64,000 nucleotides of DNA from Carettochelys insculpta (lineage: Eukaryota; Chordata; Testudines; Carettochelyidae), in assembly GCF_033958435.1 (NCBI RefSeq), contig NC_134145.1, forward strand, positions 41,505,501 to 41,569,500, read 5' to 3'. The notes under the pieces were generated by a model that worked only from the letters and a program-made list of their open reading frames with translations, searched no databases and was not told the origin of the DNA. Each line of letters begins with the position of its first letter. The stretch's first letter is position 1. Positions 33,624-45,320 of the stretch are shown in pieces. Position numbers and translations under genes: made by a program.

Positions 33624-34575
33624 AGAGTTCTTCAGGCAACAGGCAGAAAGATGAACAGATAAGATTTTCACACATTTGTCCCCTCATTCAATTTTGCAAG
33701 CCTTATGCTAAAGTTTCTGTTTCATGTACTCTATAGCCAACTCAATTTATTTTAGTATATTTGCATTTTTATTTCACTAACCTCTTAGAACAGATAGCTG
33801 AAAAAGGCTTCTGTATAGCAGTTGTGTCTTTCTGAAGTACTCTAATTCACAGTTGACCTAAACACAATATGAAAACGTCAATTACTTATTATTTCTCATC
33901 TGAATTAAAAAAGAAAAATGTTTCCAATGTGAGCTACGCGAGGGTCTGCACAAGCAAAGCTAAATTTGCTTAGATGCAGAGTGAGAGAAAAATTACTAAT
34001 ACTGAACTTCTAAAGTAAAGATAATAAAGACTAAAGGAGGAGACTTGCTAAGTCAGGTGAACTAAAAATGAACATGCTGACTTAATAAGAGCACAATTCA
34101 ATTACTTTTTGACTAGAGCATTTAAAAATTTCCTTTTAATTTTTTGAGTGGATGGAAATTTCAACCAGATATTCAATGCAGAAACCTAAGATTTAGTGTA
34201 CATGGAATGAGTAAGCCAAAGGACTGACAAACTATTTCTTCTTACTTTGTTTCTTTGGATTTATTATGTTAGAGGGCTGTACCCATCACCCTCTCTCCCC
34301 TGGCTCTTATCTCACAGACAAAAAGCAGAAGACCAGAATTCCAAAGTGTAGACAATGTGATGTACATTGGGATTAGTTTCCAAGCAAGCCTATTCCAAAG
34401 CCTGTCACTCCCGCTGGGGTTATCTGTATATACTGATAGTCTATTCTCCAGGTTCTGTTCCTAGCTCTGAAGGTAAAGATCATTTATCCTGGTGTCCCTG
34501 TTTCATATTCCTTCTTCCTGTTCCCACTCCCCTTAGCAAATATGATCCTAACTTCCTTCCCCCTACTTCCTTCCT
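33624..34575. other. No feature recognised
   Basis: AT-rich unique-looking DNA right of the nested transposons. The plus frame at 34367-34693 runs into the next MITE and has no signature. Confidence 0.4.
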
Positions 34576-34796
34576 TCCTATGTCTACACTGAAACAAATC
34601 TTCGAAATGGCCATGCAAATGCCATCAGCTGTTAGGAATAAGGGGATTTCAAAGTTGGCAGGGTCCTATCGAAAAGGACCCCTGTCTGGATGAGCCGCGC
34701 GGCAGTGAAAAGCAGCAATTTTGAAGTGCCACGGGCAGTGGCATGCTAATAAGGCAATGAATATTCAATTTGTGCTAGTGTAGATACAGCCTTTAT
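34576..34796. mobile_element. Truncated Harbinger-type MITE
   Basis: The left end TATGTCTACACTGAAAC and inverted right end AAGGCTGTATCTACACTAG belong to the common terminus. The interior has CTTCGAAATGGCCATG and CCTATCGAAAAGGACCCC, related to the 28.6-29.0 kb family. One arm is mostly deleted. Confidence 0.6.
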
Positions 34797-35303
34797 GTAG
34801 TATAATTTGAGTTCTACTCAGCTATACCCTAAACAATCATTTTACTTAAAATTTACTAACCAGTCAACATATTGTAATATAATTCTCTGATCAATTATAT
34901 CCTACACCCTTATTTAACTTACAGCAAGCAAAGTTATTTATATAGCAGACCCAAACAAAGAACTAGAGACCATACAGTTTAACAATACACAATACAAAAT
35001 AATAAAGAAATGGGATTTCACAATTACGACTGTTGATAAGAGAGTCTTTACATGACAGAAAGCTAGCACACTGAGTTCTTCAAACATTCTGGGACCTATC
35101 TTTTATCTGCATTGGTATGCCTTCTTAACAGCCTAATATTGCAATGCGTCTGTTTTTGAATGCAAGGATGTGACCATATGCTTCCCTGTTTATGGTTGCC
35201 TGTACTGCTTACTCAAAGAATAAGGTCTTAGATAAAAAATAAGGACTCAGACTGTCACAGCAAGAGACAGACCATACATAGGCAGACTTTGATTTTGTTT
35301 CAC
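34797..35303. other. No feature recognised
   Basis: AT-rich sequence with no gene or repeat seen. Confidence 0.4.
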
Positions 35304-35310
35304 ACTTCCA

Positions 35311-35490
35311 AAACAAAACAAAGCAGCAGAAATGTAGCACTTTAAAGACTAGCAAAATGATTTATTCAGATAACGTGGGTCTGTTCCACGAAAGCTCATC
35401 ACTGAATAAATCATTTTTAGTCTTTAAAGTGTCACTTTTCTGCTGCTTTTTTTTTGTTGGAGCACAGACTAATATGACTGCTTTGCTGTT
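35311..35490. mobile_element. PLE 3'-end inverted dimer with target duplication
   Basis: The minus-oriented arm (AAAGCAGCAG...AGCACTTTAAAGACTAGC) meets a plus-oriented arm (GAATAAATCATTTTTAGTC...TTTAAAGTGTCAC). The plus arm also keeps a longer upstream part (GTTCCACGAAAGCTCATC) and a longer tail (GCACAGACTAATATGAC). The pair is flanked by ACTTCCA at 35304-35310 and 35491-35497. Both arms belong to the UTR family also seen at 3.36 and 46.3 kb. Confidence 0.75.
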
Positions 35491-35497
35491 ACTTCCA

Positions 35498-36615
35498 TAA
35501 CAAGTTAAGTGATAACCATACACCTACATTCTTGAAATACAGGCCTGTTGGTGTACACTCTAACATACTGCATATAAAGCCTCACTATGTTTCCATTCAA
35601 ATATTATGTACTGTTGGTCTCTACAGCAGATAAAATATTTCTGCAGAGACATGTCATTTTTCTGCTATTTTGTGTCCCCCTGTCTTCTTGCTTAATTGTT
35701 CTGGAGGTTAATATACTAAATAACATAACATTCTGTTTCTGTGGAATGGGATGCATGATATAAATACTGCTCTGACAAAGATGGACACTTCTGTGTGTCA
35801 TATTGATTTTATTTACCAGTGTTTTATTTATGTGAACCAGAATCAGAACTTAGTAGGATTTAAGTGAAACTACCAGCCATACTGCGCGTTGATTTTTGAT
35901 ACATAAACCTGGGAGTTTGTACGCTCCTAATGTCTCCATGTTTTTTAAAATGTTTTCTTATGAAAAAAGTAATGCATCTTTTTCTAAAATATGGGCACTT
36001 CACGGAACCTCTCTACTGAGCACAAGTGCAATCTGTAAACTCAGCAGACTTTAGATATAAGCCAGACCATTTGAAGTGACTTAAATTAGTTTTAGTCCAA
36101 AGCAGAAAAGACCAGGGTAAAAACATTTTTTTCATACGCTCAAAGGACCCTAGCTGTACCTCAACAATCTCAGCTACATTCTGAGCATAACCAAGTATTT
36201 TCTTGGCATGATTTGTTTTAATTTTATTTTTTAACTTGTTTTGTACAAACAGGGGAATTCAGATTACTTACATTTCTGCTGGTTCATTTTGAAAAAATAT
36301 GAAAGGACAAATATATTTTATAGATTTCAAAGTGTATGACAGATAAGCAGTTATTTCAACATGAATTTTAAATATAACTTTGTCTGAAACGCTGGAATTA
36401 CTACAGTACAGCAGCTTACTTAGCTTTAAGAGTATTTTGGAATCCTGTTTTAAAACTATGGTGTGCATCAGTTTCTTTATTCTGATAATATTTTTGTCCT
36501 AAAGAAACGAAATCTGTAAAAATGCACAACACATTTAAGCTGGTATCTATGTCTACAGCATTTTACAAAGCAAAAAAAAATTAACCATATGTGGTTTACA
36601 GCTACTAGAAAAATA
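35498..36615. other. No feature recognised
   Basis: AT-rich unique-looking sequence without a recognisable gene. Confidence 0.4.
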
Positions 36616-36617
36616 AT

Positions 36618-36735
36618 ATCTTATTTAGATTGTGAGCTCTTCAGAGCAGGCAGTGCTTTCTATTACATGTTTGAAAGGGGCCCATTCTCTGTTGTTCCCT
36701 AACCACCACTCTAAACAATAACTGTTCTAGTGACC
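36618..36735 (+). repeat. L2/MIR-type 3' tail relic
   Basis: TTAGATTGTGAGCTCTTCAG followed by AGCAGGCAGTG and a decayed TACATGTTTGAAAGGGGC. This matches the conserved 3' end shared by L2 LINEs and MIR-type SINEs in amniotes. Ancient and inactive. Confidence 0.55.
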
Positions 36736-39700
36736 TTTGGTCAAAAATGGTTTGACAGTTCTGTCACAAAACAAACACAACATGTACTACTAAAAACTGA
36801 CAGGTTATAATTTATTTGCATTGGCTTAGATTTGATGGAGTTTTTAGGTAGAGTATTACGCTTTTGGTCATGTAAGCAAACCCATAAGGGGAAAACCAAA
36901 GCAAATTACAGTTGTCCTGTACAGGAGAAAAAAATATTGAAGTTAGGCTGAGAGAGATCTATTCGGATGGATCAAGTTGGAAATAATGTTGCCAAGAGAT
37001 ACAGTGACAATGCACTCAGTGACCAGTGTAGTTTTGGATAGCATATGCCAATGCATGTCAAAGAGCAAGAATATGTGGTCTGAGGCCACCTGGGAAGGTT
37101 TCAGGGAGTGTGGGGCAAAAGATCACCACCCTGATCTTCTTCTCAGTGATTTCTTAGAGGGTAGGTAGCCTTAGTTTAAGATTTTACTTCAGGTTCAAAA
37201 AAGCAAAAACAAAAAACACCCTCCACAGCAGCCCTGCGTTCGGCACTCTTCAAGATACTCTGGTGTGATTGCACTTGGATCAGATCTGGTGCACTTCAGA
37301 AACTGAAAATTAGATTAAGGGGCAGGAAACTAGTGGTGTTTTCTCTCTCTGTGTTGGTCGTCAAACCAAAGAACCCTGGGATCCATGAAAACACACAAGA
37401 GCTGAGGGCTATCTGCCTCCATGTCAGCCCTGTGTTCCAGTTCTTCATGCCCTGAGATAGTCAGAATTCTTCCAGGAATCTCCTGTCACAATGCAGCCCC
37501 ACTACACCCTCCCAGAGTGTCATGGTTTTAAGTTTCCAAAAGAGCCATAAGGCATGACCTATATGTAGTGCAGTTATCTGTTAAGCTTCTTCTGGGCCTC
37601 ATCCTGTTCTCACTGGACTGGGATCAAGCCCAGAGTGGGGCACCTTTACCTATCTGCAAAGCAAAACAGTTCCAGCACAGTCTAATTTTACTTAAACAGT
37701 GTTCTTTGATTTGTTTCCCTGGAATGCTGAGATATCATTAATGCTAGCATACATAAGCATTCATTACAATGTACTATCTCCCAACTGGGCAGCTCCCCAT
37801 TTCCAATGGTCACCTAATTAATGGCTGTCTAATAGACCAATCTGCAAATCTTACAGTGCAATACTTTCACAAAACTAATTTGAGCTTGCCACTGCAGAAA
37901 TGATGCAGTACTGTGGGGTACAATTAACTATACAGAGGCATACTTGATCTTAGAAGCCTTAGGGGTAATCGATAATGAGTTTCCTTTCTGAGAATGTGAT
38001 GTAGTTATAAGCACAGGACGATAGGCTTGAATTGCTTAAATTCTGATGACCTTTTCCTATTAGGATACAAGCTTTCTGTAAATATGAACCTAGGCAAAGT
38101 TTTATTACATAATAAAATTCCTAAAGAGTTCTAGAATTAAAACCTGACTGCCAAAACCATAAAGCAGAGCCTTGTCTGCATAAAAATTTAATAAATTTTA
38201 ATAAAACAACATGTGAAATCACTGATACATATTTTCTGCTGTTCCTTCTTATACCCCAAAAATTATTTCATGACATGGGACTTAAAAAAAAAGGCAAAAA
38301 AAAGGAGTAATCTGATTGGCCAATATGTATTCTGAGCTGTGATGCCAGTGCAATTCACAGGTTGAAATTTATGAGCCTCATCACTTAATTAACAAGGAAT
38401 GAAAGAACTGTGACTGCAATCAGCATAACTCATGGAGGCTTGGAATTTATGAGTCCCAGTTAGCAAGGTAAGCAGGAGAAAAAGATCTGACTGGCTAAAA
38501 AAAGACTCTCAGTAACACTGAGTGTAATTGAGCTCCATTATCTAGAATCAGAATATGTCGATAAGTGTATAAATGTTTTATAAATATAGCATTTGACAGA
38601 TGCGGGAAGATATACAAGCATTTTGCATTGATTCATGGGTAAAATATCACAGAACATGAACTAGGTAAGACCCACAGTCATCTTGGCAAGTCTCCGTCCA
38701 ATGGAGGCTTCCCTAATGACCCAAGCACATTTGCTAGTCCTTTGTCTTGTCTAAATTTGAGACCAAGTAATAGGATTTCCTCCACTTAACTTGGGAGCCT
38801 ATCCAATAACCTATGCATCTCACTTCCAGGAAGTTTTCCTAATAGTCCCCCTAACTAACCTTGTGTAACAGCTATTGTACCACTCCAAATAACTCTTTCT
38901 AGATTACATCCTTCAGTTATCTGTTAGAATATTCCAGTCTGGCACATATAATACATCCTTCCAGACACTTTTACCTACATTAAGTAATTTGAAAGGTACA
39001 CCAACAAGTCATAGGAAGGAGGCAGAAAAAGAAATCTGAGCACTGTCTTGCAGAGTTCCTCCCCAGTCATTCTCCTGGAGGATAACAGTTTATATTGAGT
39101 AGGCTAGGGCACACGACTCCCAATCCCCCTGAACTGTACATATACCCAGTGACTTATCGGAGGCCAATACCGGCTCCTTTCCTACTAGCACAGCTCCATA
39201 AGAATTGTAGAATGTTTATAAAGAATAAAGACTGATTTGGGGTGATAACCAGATTCCACTCAGACGTGCTTTCAGTCTTCACACTTCTTTAAAAACGATG
39301 AACACTTATGAATATAAGAAGAGTTTTATGACTAAGTGATTGTAACTATGGAAATGCCATTAAATGTGCTGTTATTTATTACGCAATACTACAAAAGCCA
39401 AACTGTTTTTAATTAAAACCTAGGGGGTTTCTCCGGCTAGACTACAAGTGAGGAAAACTAATTTCATACCATTTTAATTTAAGAAGCCTATATTATTACA
39501 ATTTCAGTGAAAAGCTAACAAACTGTGTAAATCAAATATTGTGCCCAATTACAAACTATGTCATTCTTAGAGCAAACTAGAAACCTTAAAACAATTGAAG
39601 ATGGCATTCAGGTTCATAGACATGAATGCCGTGACATTGTAAATTAAGCCGCTCTCCTCCTTCTTGCCTCCTCATGTGCACACTCTAACTTCAGGGTGCC

Positions 39701-41385
39701 TATATCCTTCATTGCTAGGGTGTTCCATCTCTTTCTTTCAGGAAAAACACCCACCAAACCATCAATTTTGGCAAAGAAATCAGCATGCACATGCGAACAA
39801 GAACAAAAATCCCTCAGGTTGTTAGTTAAAAGACAGATTCATTTTGTCTTGAAAGCTCCCTTTCAATGACATTACTCTTTAAAAAGCAGAGTACATTTAT
39901 CCCAGTAGAAACTGGTGATTCTTTCTTGGATAGTGCTTTACCATGAACATGTAGGCCCAGAGACAGAAAAAGTTTTACCTTGGATCAAGTCTATAAATGC
40001 TTTTGAAACAAACCTGCTTGTTTTCATCATGTTTCATAATTTTTATCAGTCAGGGTAGTATTCAAGCCAAAGTAAAAGTGGCTGCACTTCCAGAGTACAG
40101 GATGGGGAAGCAGGTGCTCTCTCATCTGCCAGTCTCTGCTTTGTGCCCTTCCCAAGGTCCAGTTACTTTTTCATTAATAGCAAGTAACTGACCTTCAGAA
40201 TGACAACACCACCCCTCTGCAATCAGTACCATTGTCAAAGATTTGCCACAGTTATTGTTCCAGCGCCTTACCTCTCTTTCTTTGACACTATGATGTGGCC
40301 ACTCCCCCCATTTCACCCTTGACAATGGTCCTTCCTGAGTAACTGAAAAATTTGAATTTCCAGACAAATCAATTAGGAAATCTTCTCCTTGTGGAGGGAA
40401 ATTAAGAGTCCAATTAGCCAAAAAGCAGGAGGTGATGAATTCTTCTCCCCTGGCTCACAAGGTTTTGATACCAGTCTCCTATGTGGAGGAGCTCCAAGGC
40501 CTAAAACCTGCACCATGCAGATTTCACCTGCCTTTTACCCAAAGATTCCTCGCTTCAATCCTGCCCAGAACCACCTTCTACAACAGCAATCTTTGTTCAC
40601 TCCTGCACTTTCTTCTCTTTACTTCTCCACTGAACTCTTCCGGGTTCTTTCCCTGCCTTTACACTTTCTCCCTAGTCTCTTCCCAGAAACCCTACACCAG
40701 ACTGTTGTTTCTTCCCAGCTCCTGTTCTAGACTAGCTCATGCCTCACTCTAACAAGGGAAGATTACCTTCCCTATTGCTGGCCCTGCCATTAATGAAGTT
40801 ACCTGACTCCTCTCAGTCGCATGCTACCTTCAAGGAACTACAACTCCCAGAATTTTGGCTTTAAAGCAGTCAGCTTTGAAATAAAGCTGTCTGCAGCTCT
40901 GCTTGCATTTAAAGGGACAAACTGACTTGGTACACCACCTACTGTCTAGGACAACATTTAGTTTCTACAAACCACCTGTGGATGAAGGTGTGTTGGGGGC
41001 AGGGTAGCTGGGTAAGGGGTATTTATGATGACAGATCCCTCAAATCCCTCAAAGTGTCCATACTTGCTGCATTATTTTCAGCCCTCCAAAGCACTGGCTT
41101 TCCACATGGACCACAGTATCTCACCTGGAGCTTTCTTCCAACTCACCTGTGCAGGCATTATATGGCTCTGTGGTACAGAGAGATCAGTGTCAGCCCTTTT
41201 CACAACAGGTGTACTTCACCCTTCTAGTGAAGTAACCAGTGAGGATTTATTAATAATGGAAGGATCAGCTTTCTTGAACATTCACATATTCAGTGGGCAT
41301 CAACACATTGTAAACTAAAATACACAAAGTCCAACACTAGCATGCAATAGGTTTCAGGATAGATGCTCTTTTCCAAAATCTAGAA
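36736..41385. other. Longest repeat-poor stretch; possible conserved non-coding DNA
   Basis: About 4.6 kb with almost no recognisable repeats. The part at 37.7-38.6 kb has even composition, few low-complexity tracts, homeobox-like TAATTAAT/TTAATTAAC sites (near 37817 and 38384) and a CCAAT-like GATTGGCCAATA (38314-38325), so it may be a regulatory element. No exon can be supported. Frames at 36977-37168, 40389-40752 and 40982-41318 have no signature. Confidence 0.35.
40836..40853 (+). promoter_or_regulatory. ZNF143/THAP11-like motif
   Basis: AACTACAACTCCCAGAAT matches the core of the SBS motif bound by ZNF143 and associated factors (ACTACAAYTCCCARAAKGC), failing at the last two bases. It could be a real site or part of an old repeat that carries the motif. 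No promoter features are visible beside it. Confidence 0.4.
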
Positions 41386-42096
41386 CAAGACTATATGTGG
41401 GATGTTCACAGGATATTAGACCGGTAAATGCTCACAAGTAAACAATAGGGCCACATCCTGGCCCAAGGCCAGCGACTAAAACCAGCAGATCCAGAGCCCA
41501 GATGATAACCCTTAGATGACATAGGCTATGTCTACACTAGGCTCCTTCTTCGAAGGGGGCATGGTAATCAGCCTGAGCAGAGAATATTACTGAAGTGCTG
41601 CAGTGAATATGGAACACTTCATTAGGCAAATTCTCCCTGTGGCAACTTCAAAGTGTCAAACTTTGAAGTGCCAGCATGCATGTAGTCACAGGCACTTCGA
41701 AGTGCCCACACTACTTCAAAGTGCCTTAACTCCCCCAAAATTCTGGGGAGTAAAGGCACTTTGAAGTAACATGGGCACTTTGAAGTGCCTGCGGCTACAC
41801 ACACACTGGCATTTCAAAGTCTGACACTTTGAAGTTGCAGTGGGGGAGAATTAGCCTAATGAACTGCTGCATATTCATCACAGCACTTCATTAGTATTCT
41901 CCGTTCAGGCTGATTACCATTCCCCCTTTGAAGAAGGGGGCTAGTGTAGACATAGCCTATGTCATCTAAGGGTTATCATCTGGGCTCTGGATCTGCTGGT
42001 TTTAGTCACTGGCCTTGGGTCAGGATGTGACCCTCATTGTTTACTTGTGAGCATTTACCAGTCAAATATCCTGTGAACATCCCACATATAGTCTTG
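41386..42096. repeat. 711-bp near-perfect palindrome around a MITE
   Basis: The axis lies near 41741. The outer 135-bp arms (41386-41520 and 41961-42096) are inverted copies with about five substitutions and one indel. They contain GATAACCCTTAGATGAC mirrored by GTCATCTAAGGGTTATC. The inner part is a palindromic Harbinger-type MITE (41521-41960) whose own arms are visibly more diverged. Outer left sequence before 41386 and right after 42096 no longer pair well. Confidence 0.85.
41521..41960. mobile_element. Palindromic Harbinger-type MITE (CACTTCGAAGTG type)
   Basis: The ends read GGCTATGTCTACACTAG on both arms. The interior repeats GGCACTTCGAAGTGCC, CACTTCAAAGTGCC and GGCACTTTGAAGTGCC, i.e. 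a family-specific palindromic motif. CTTCATTAG and GAGAATTxxCCTAATGA blocks flank them. It has no coding capacity. Confidence 0.75.
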
Positions 42097-42874
42097 CTCT
42101 AGTGTAGAAAAAACCATAGTGTGGCTGCATATGTCACTTCAGTTCACTGTGTGTGACAAAGCTATACAACTCTACCCCAGCAATCCCACTTGCTAGATTA
42201 GACCCATATGACCACAGGCAACTGTAGGCTTTTCTATTTTCCACCTTGGACCAGTCCAAAATGTAGTTAGTCCCCAGATCAGGGGAACACATAGGTGACA
42301 TCCTTGACCACTCTGTCACTGTGCTAAGCCCAGCCCAGAAGGACTAGAAACGAGTCCATGACTATGTCTAGATTGCAGGGTTTTGTAGGCAGAAGTTTGT
42401 GTCAGAAGATATCTAACAACTAAACTTCTGCTGACAGAGTGCATCCAGACAGCAAGGCACATCAAAAGAGCAATCTGCTCTCCCAAGAGAAAGCAGCTAG
42501 ATAGTCCAGGTGCTCTCTTGACAAAATTGCCACCCAGAACCAGGTCAACAAGGGTTGCCGGTCACCTGTTCCTTCTAGGAGGTGTTGCTGGAGCCCTGTG
42601 GAGATGGGTGCTTTAAGGGACCTATCCAGAGAGCCATTCCCTGACCCTGCAAGGGACAGCAGAGCTCTTGCTGTGCTCAGTGTGCTTGCCTTGCATTTGG
42701 GGGTGACACAGGTGGTCCCTGGGTGCCATGCTGCTGGAGCTGCCTTGGGCTTGCGGTGATCCCACATGGACATGCTGCATCTGGGGCTGAACTTTCTGGC
42801 AGTCATCTTCCTGTTCTTCACTAAAGGGTGACCTCGAGAGCACATTTGGGGCCCGTGCCCTGGCTTCGGGACTT

Positions 42875-42885
42875 GTGCGCGCGCG

Positions 42886-42931
<46 letters not shown>
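42875..42931. repeat. (CG)n(CA)n microsatellite
   Basis: An unbroken alternating purine-pyrimidine tract, about 20 nt of GC repeats followed by about 36 nt of CA repeats. Strong Z-DNA-forming composition. The overlapping 212-codon and 102-codon minus frames translate it as poly-Cys-Val and are artefacts. Confidence 0.95.
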
Positions 42932-42934
<3 letters not shown>

Positions 42935-43011
42935 ACCAGTGCACAGGCAGGTCTGGAGGCACCAAACCAGTTCCAGCTGGTGGTGGGACTGGCTGGCCCT
43001 GGAGCAGTGGG

Positions 43012-43353
43012 ATGACCATCAGTAGTTCCAAAACTTCCACATGTGCAAGGCCACCTTCTTGGAGCTCTGTTTCTGGCTCTTCCCTACCCTCCGGAGACAC
43101 AACACCCAGCTGTGGCCCACCATCCCTGTTGAGAAGCAGGTTGCAGTTGCCCCCTGGAAGCTCGCCACACCCTACAGCTACCAGTCAGTGGGCAACCAGT
43201 TTAGCATGGGGAAGTCCAATGGCAGGCCCTGAGCCCAGCTGTAAGGGGCATGCCTATGAACAGCCAAGCACAGCCGCCATCCGCCAGGCCCATTGGGAGG
43301 GGCTGCAGATCTGGGAGGCCCTGAGGGAGAACTTTTCCCCAGGACCCCAGTAA
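43012..43353 (+). pseudogene. Harbinger transposase with catalytic core deleted
   Basis: 43041-43220 encodes the N-terminal conserved section (FLELCFWLFPTLRRHNTQ, KQVAVAPWKLATPYSYQ, VGNQFSMGKS), equivalent to FCQWLAPTLRHQ...FGIGKATV in copy A1. The sequence then jumps, with a frame change near 43232, to the C-terminal end (AIRQAHWEGLQIWEAL, stop at 43351-43353), equivalent to CQAHQEGVWVWEAL in A1. All three DDE catalytic motifs and the intron between them are gone, a deletion of roughly 200 codons. No enzyme can be made from this copy. Confidence 0.8.
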
Positions 43354-44370
43354 CCCACTCCTAGGCCCCCCCCAGTGGGACCCTCAGACCCACAGCCACA
43401 CCCTATCCCCACAATGGCCCCTCCCTGACCCCTGCACAAGAAACATGGACATGTGGTGAACAATCAACTGGGCTTTACTGAACAAAAAAAAGAAGTGTAC
43501 AAAAGAAAAACTGTAATTCAAAACTATTTACAAAAAAAGTGAGGTGCAGTTAACCCTAATAATCTATGAACTATTTAGAGTGGGAGGTGGGGCTTGGACA
43601 GGGGGTGGGAGCCTTGCAGCTTGGACAAGCGGGGCATGAGAGGGGCTAGCAGGACCCTCAGTGATGTCGGCCTCAACATCCCCTCCTGCCATGGGTTTGG
43701 GGCCCCTGTTTGGACCGGGCTGGAGCCGGGAGCAGGGGAAGGTACAGATGAGGAGGGACTGTGAGTCATTTCTGGAACACAGCCCCTAAGGCCAACACCC
43801 CCACACCCCAGGCCAAGGGATAGGGATGTCCTGGGAGCAAAGCCATGTGTGGCCTGTGCAGCAGGCCCTGCTGCACGAGGGCCCCACAGTGCCTCTGGGA
43901 CTGTGCTGACTGTTGCACCATGTCCCCCACTCAATGGGTTAGTAGCTAAGGGGGATGTTCAGACACAAAGGGGACCCCTCATGGGTGCCAGGACAAAGCT
44001 ATACAACCCAGGAGCGGCCTATTGTCCCCAGGGCCACTCATGCACTTGTAGCTCTCAGAGCTGGCCACAGGAGCGGGTGCTGCCTCACGCTTGCGGACAT
44101 GCCCATATGCTGGGTGCCGCACTCCTTGGTGTGTCTGGGATCAGGCCAGTGCCCTTGTGACTAGACTACTTTAAGCTGTGGCAGGTGCCAGGAAGGTCAC
44201 GCTCCACCCCCGTCCCTGGGGCCTGACACTCATCCAGCTGACACTCATCCAGAAAGCTGCCTGTGCTCAGGGGATGTCTGCTGGGCCCAGGCGGTGCAAA
44301 CTACTACTGCACATGGTTCTATGAGATGGGACCACAGCATGAGGTCTCACTTGCACCAGGTGAGCGACAC

Positions 44371-45020
44371 TCACAGCACGCCCCATCTGTGCCCACTTCC
44401 TACACCCTGGGGTGTGTGACACCTGGGGAAATCACCACAGGAATCCTCACCGATCTTGGAGGATGCCCAGGAGGTGGCTTGGCTGCCAGGACCGATGAGA
44501 CGGCTGCTGCTTTTGGACTCTAGTGCCTGTGGAGGTTGGCCCTTTTCTGGCTGCTCCTCCTCCTCCTCCTCCTCCTGCACAGGCTTCTGTTCCAATGGCT
44601 GGGCCTTGAAACCCACGTTGAGGAGTCCCACCCAGGATCTGGTTCAGCTCCTAGTAGTAGGGGCAGGGGGGTGGTTTTGTCCCCCAACTAGCCCATGGTG
44701 TCCCAGGACTGGATGTATCCCTCCCTGAGTTCTTTAACGTTGGCCCTGATCTTCTCAAGGGTGCGGCACTGGTGTCGCCTTTCAGCCAGGGCCTCATCCA
44801 GGTGGCCATAAATCTTGGCATTTTGGCATTTGGTTCGGGGGTCCTGGAGGTTTCCTCCTTAGCCCAGAGATCCAAGAGGGTGCCCACCTCTTTGAATGCC
44901 AGGGAGGGTCCTGACAGCCCTAAGGCTGCTCCTGTGCGGGGGCCCAGGGGGTCTCAGGGGGGTTCTGCCATTGCTTCTTGATGCAAGGATGCGGCTGTTT
45001 ATCACACTCTCAGCTTCCTG
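44371..45020 (-). pseudogene. Harbinger Myb/SANT-like DNA-binding gene, second family
   Basis: Read on the minus strand from about 44887, the first helix reads VGTLLDLWAKEETS. After a frameshift near 44800 the rest reads LAERRHQCRTLEKIRANVKE then LREGYIQSW, a trihelix Myb/SANT pattern. A later piece has a run of glutamates from a CTC repeat (44556-44576), matching the acidic linker seen in copy A2. The gene is dead. Its sequence is clearly different from the copy A family, consistent with a separate lineage. Confidence 0.6.
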
Positions 45021-45320
45021 CCACAGGGTTCCCCACGTGCACTGTGGCTTTAAGAAGGGCCAGAGGCCATAAAGCACAGATTGCTGTGGACAGAGTGTCC
45101 CCCAGGCATCTGCATGGCATCCCGGAGGCCTCTTCTCTCAACAGGAGGGTCCCCAGAACATCCAGACCTGCATTTTGCTAACCGATCTCTCTCAACAGCG
45201 GTGTTCTTCCTCATGGCAAGTGAGGTACGGCTGTTGACAAAAATGCTCCAACGTGCTTTGCAGTCTGGACACGACAAAACAGCCATTTTTCCAACAAAAC
45301 CCAGAAGTCTAAACATAGCC

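Larger units (their letters stand above)
42360..45320 (+). mobile_element. Two-gene Harbinger transposon, second family (TGTTGACA type)
   Basis: About 2.96 kb. Ends GACTATGTCTAGATTGC and, inverted, GGCTATGTTTAGACTTC. The subterminal regions hold CTGCTGACAGAGTGC, CTCTCAACAGxxG and GCTGTTGACAAAAATG, matching the TGTTGACA MITEs at 17.7, 28.3 and 29.2/33.6 kb, so it is the probable source type for those MITEs. It has the same convergent gene plan as copy A1. Both genes are broken. A (CG)n(CA)n microsatellite has expanded within the first transposase exon. Confidence 0.75.

Noticed and set aside
36977..37168. Small plus-strand frame in repeat-poor DNA
   Set aside because: Short, without motif or splice context. 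Repeat-poor surroundings alone do not support a gene.
42462..43100. 212-codon minus-strand frame
   Set aside because: It translates the (CG)n(CA)n microsatellite as Cys-Val repeats and runs antisense to the transposase first exon.
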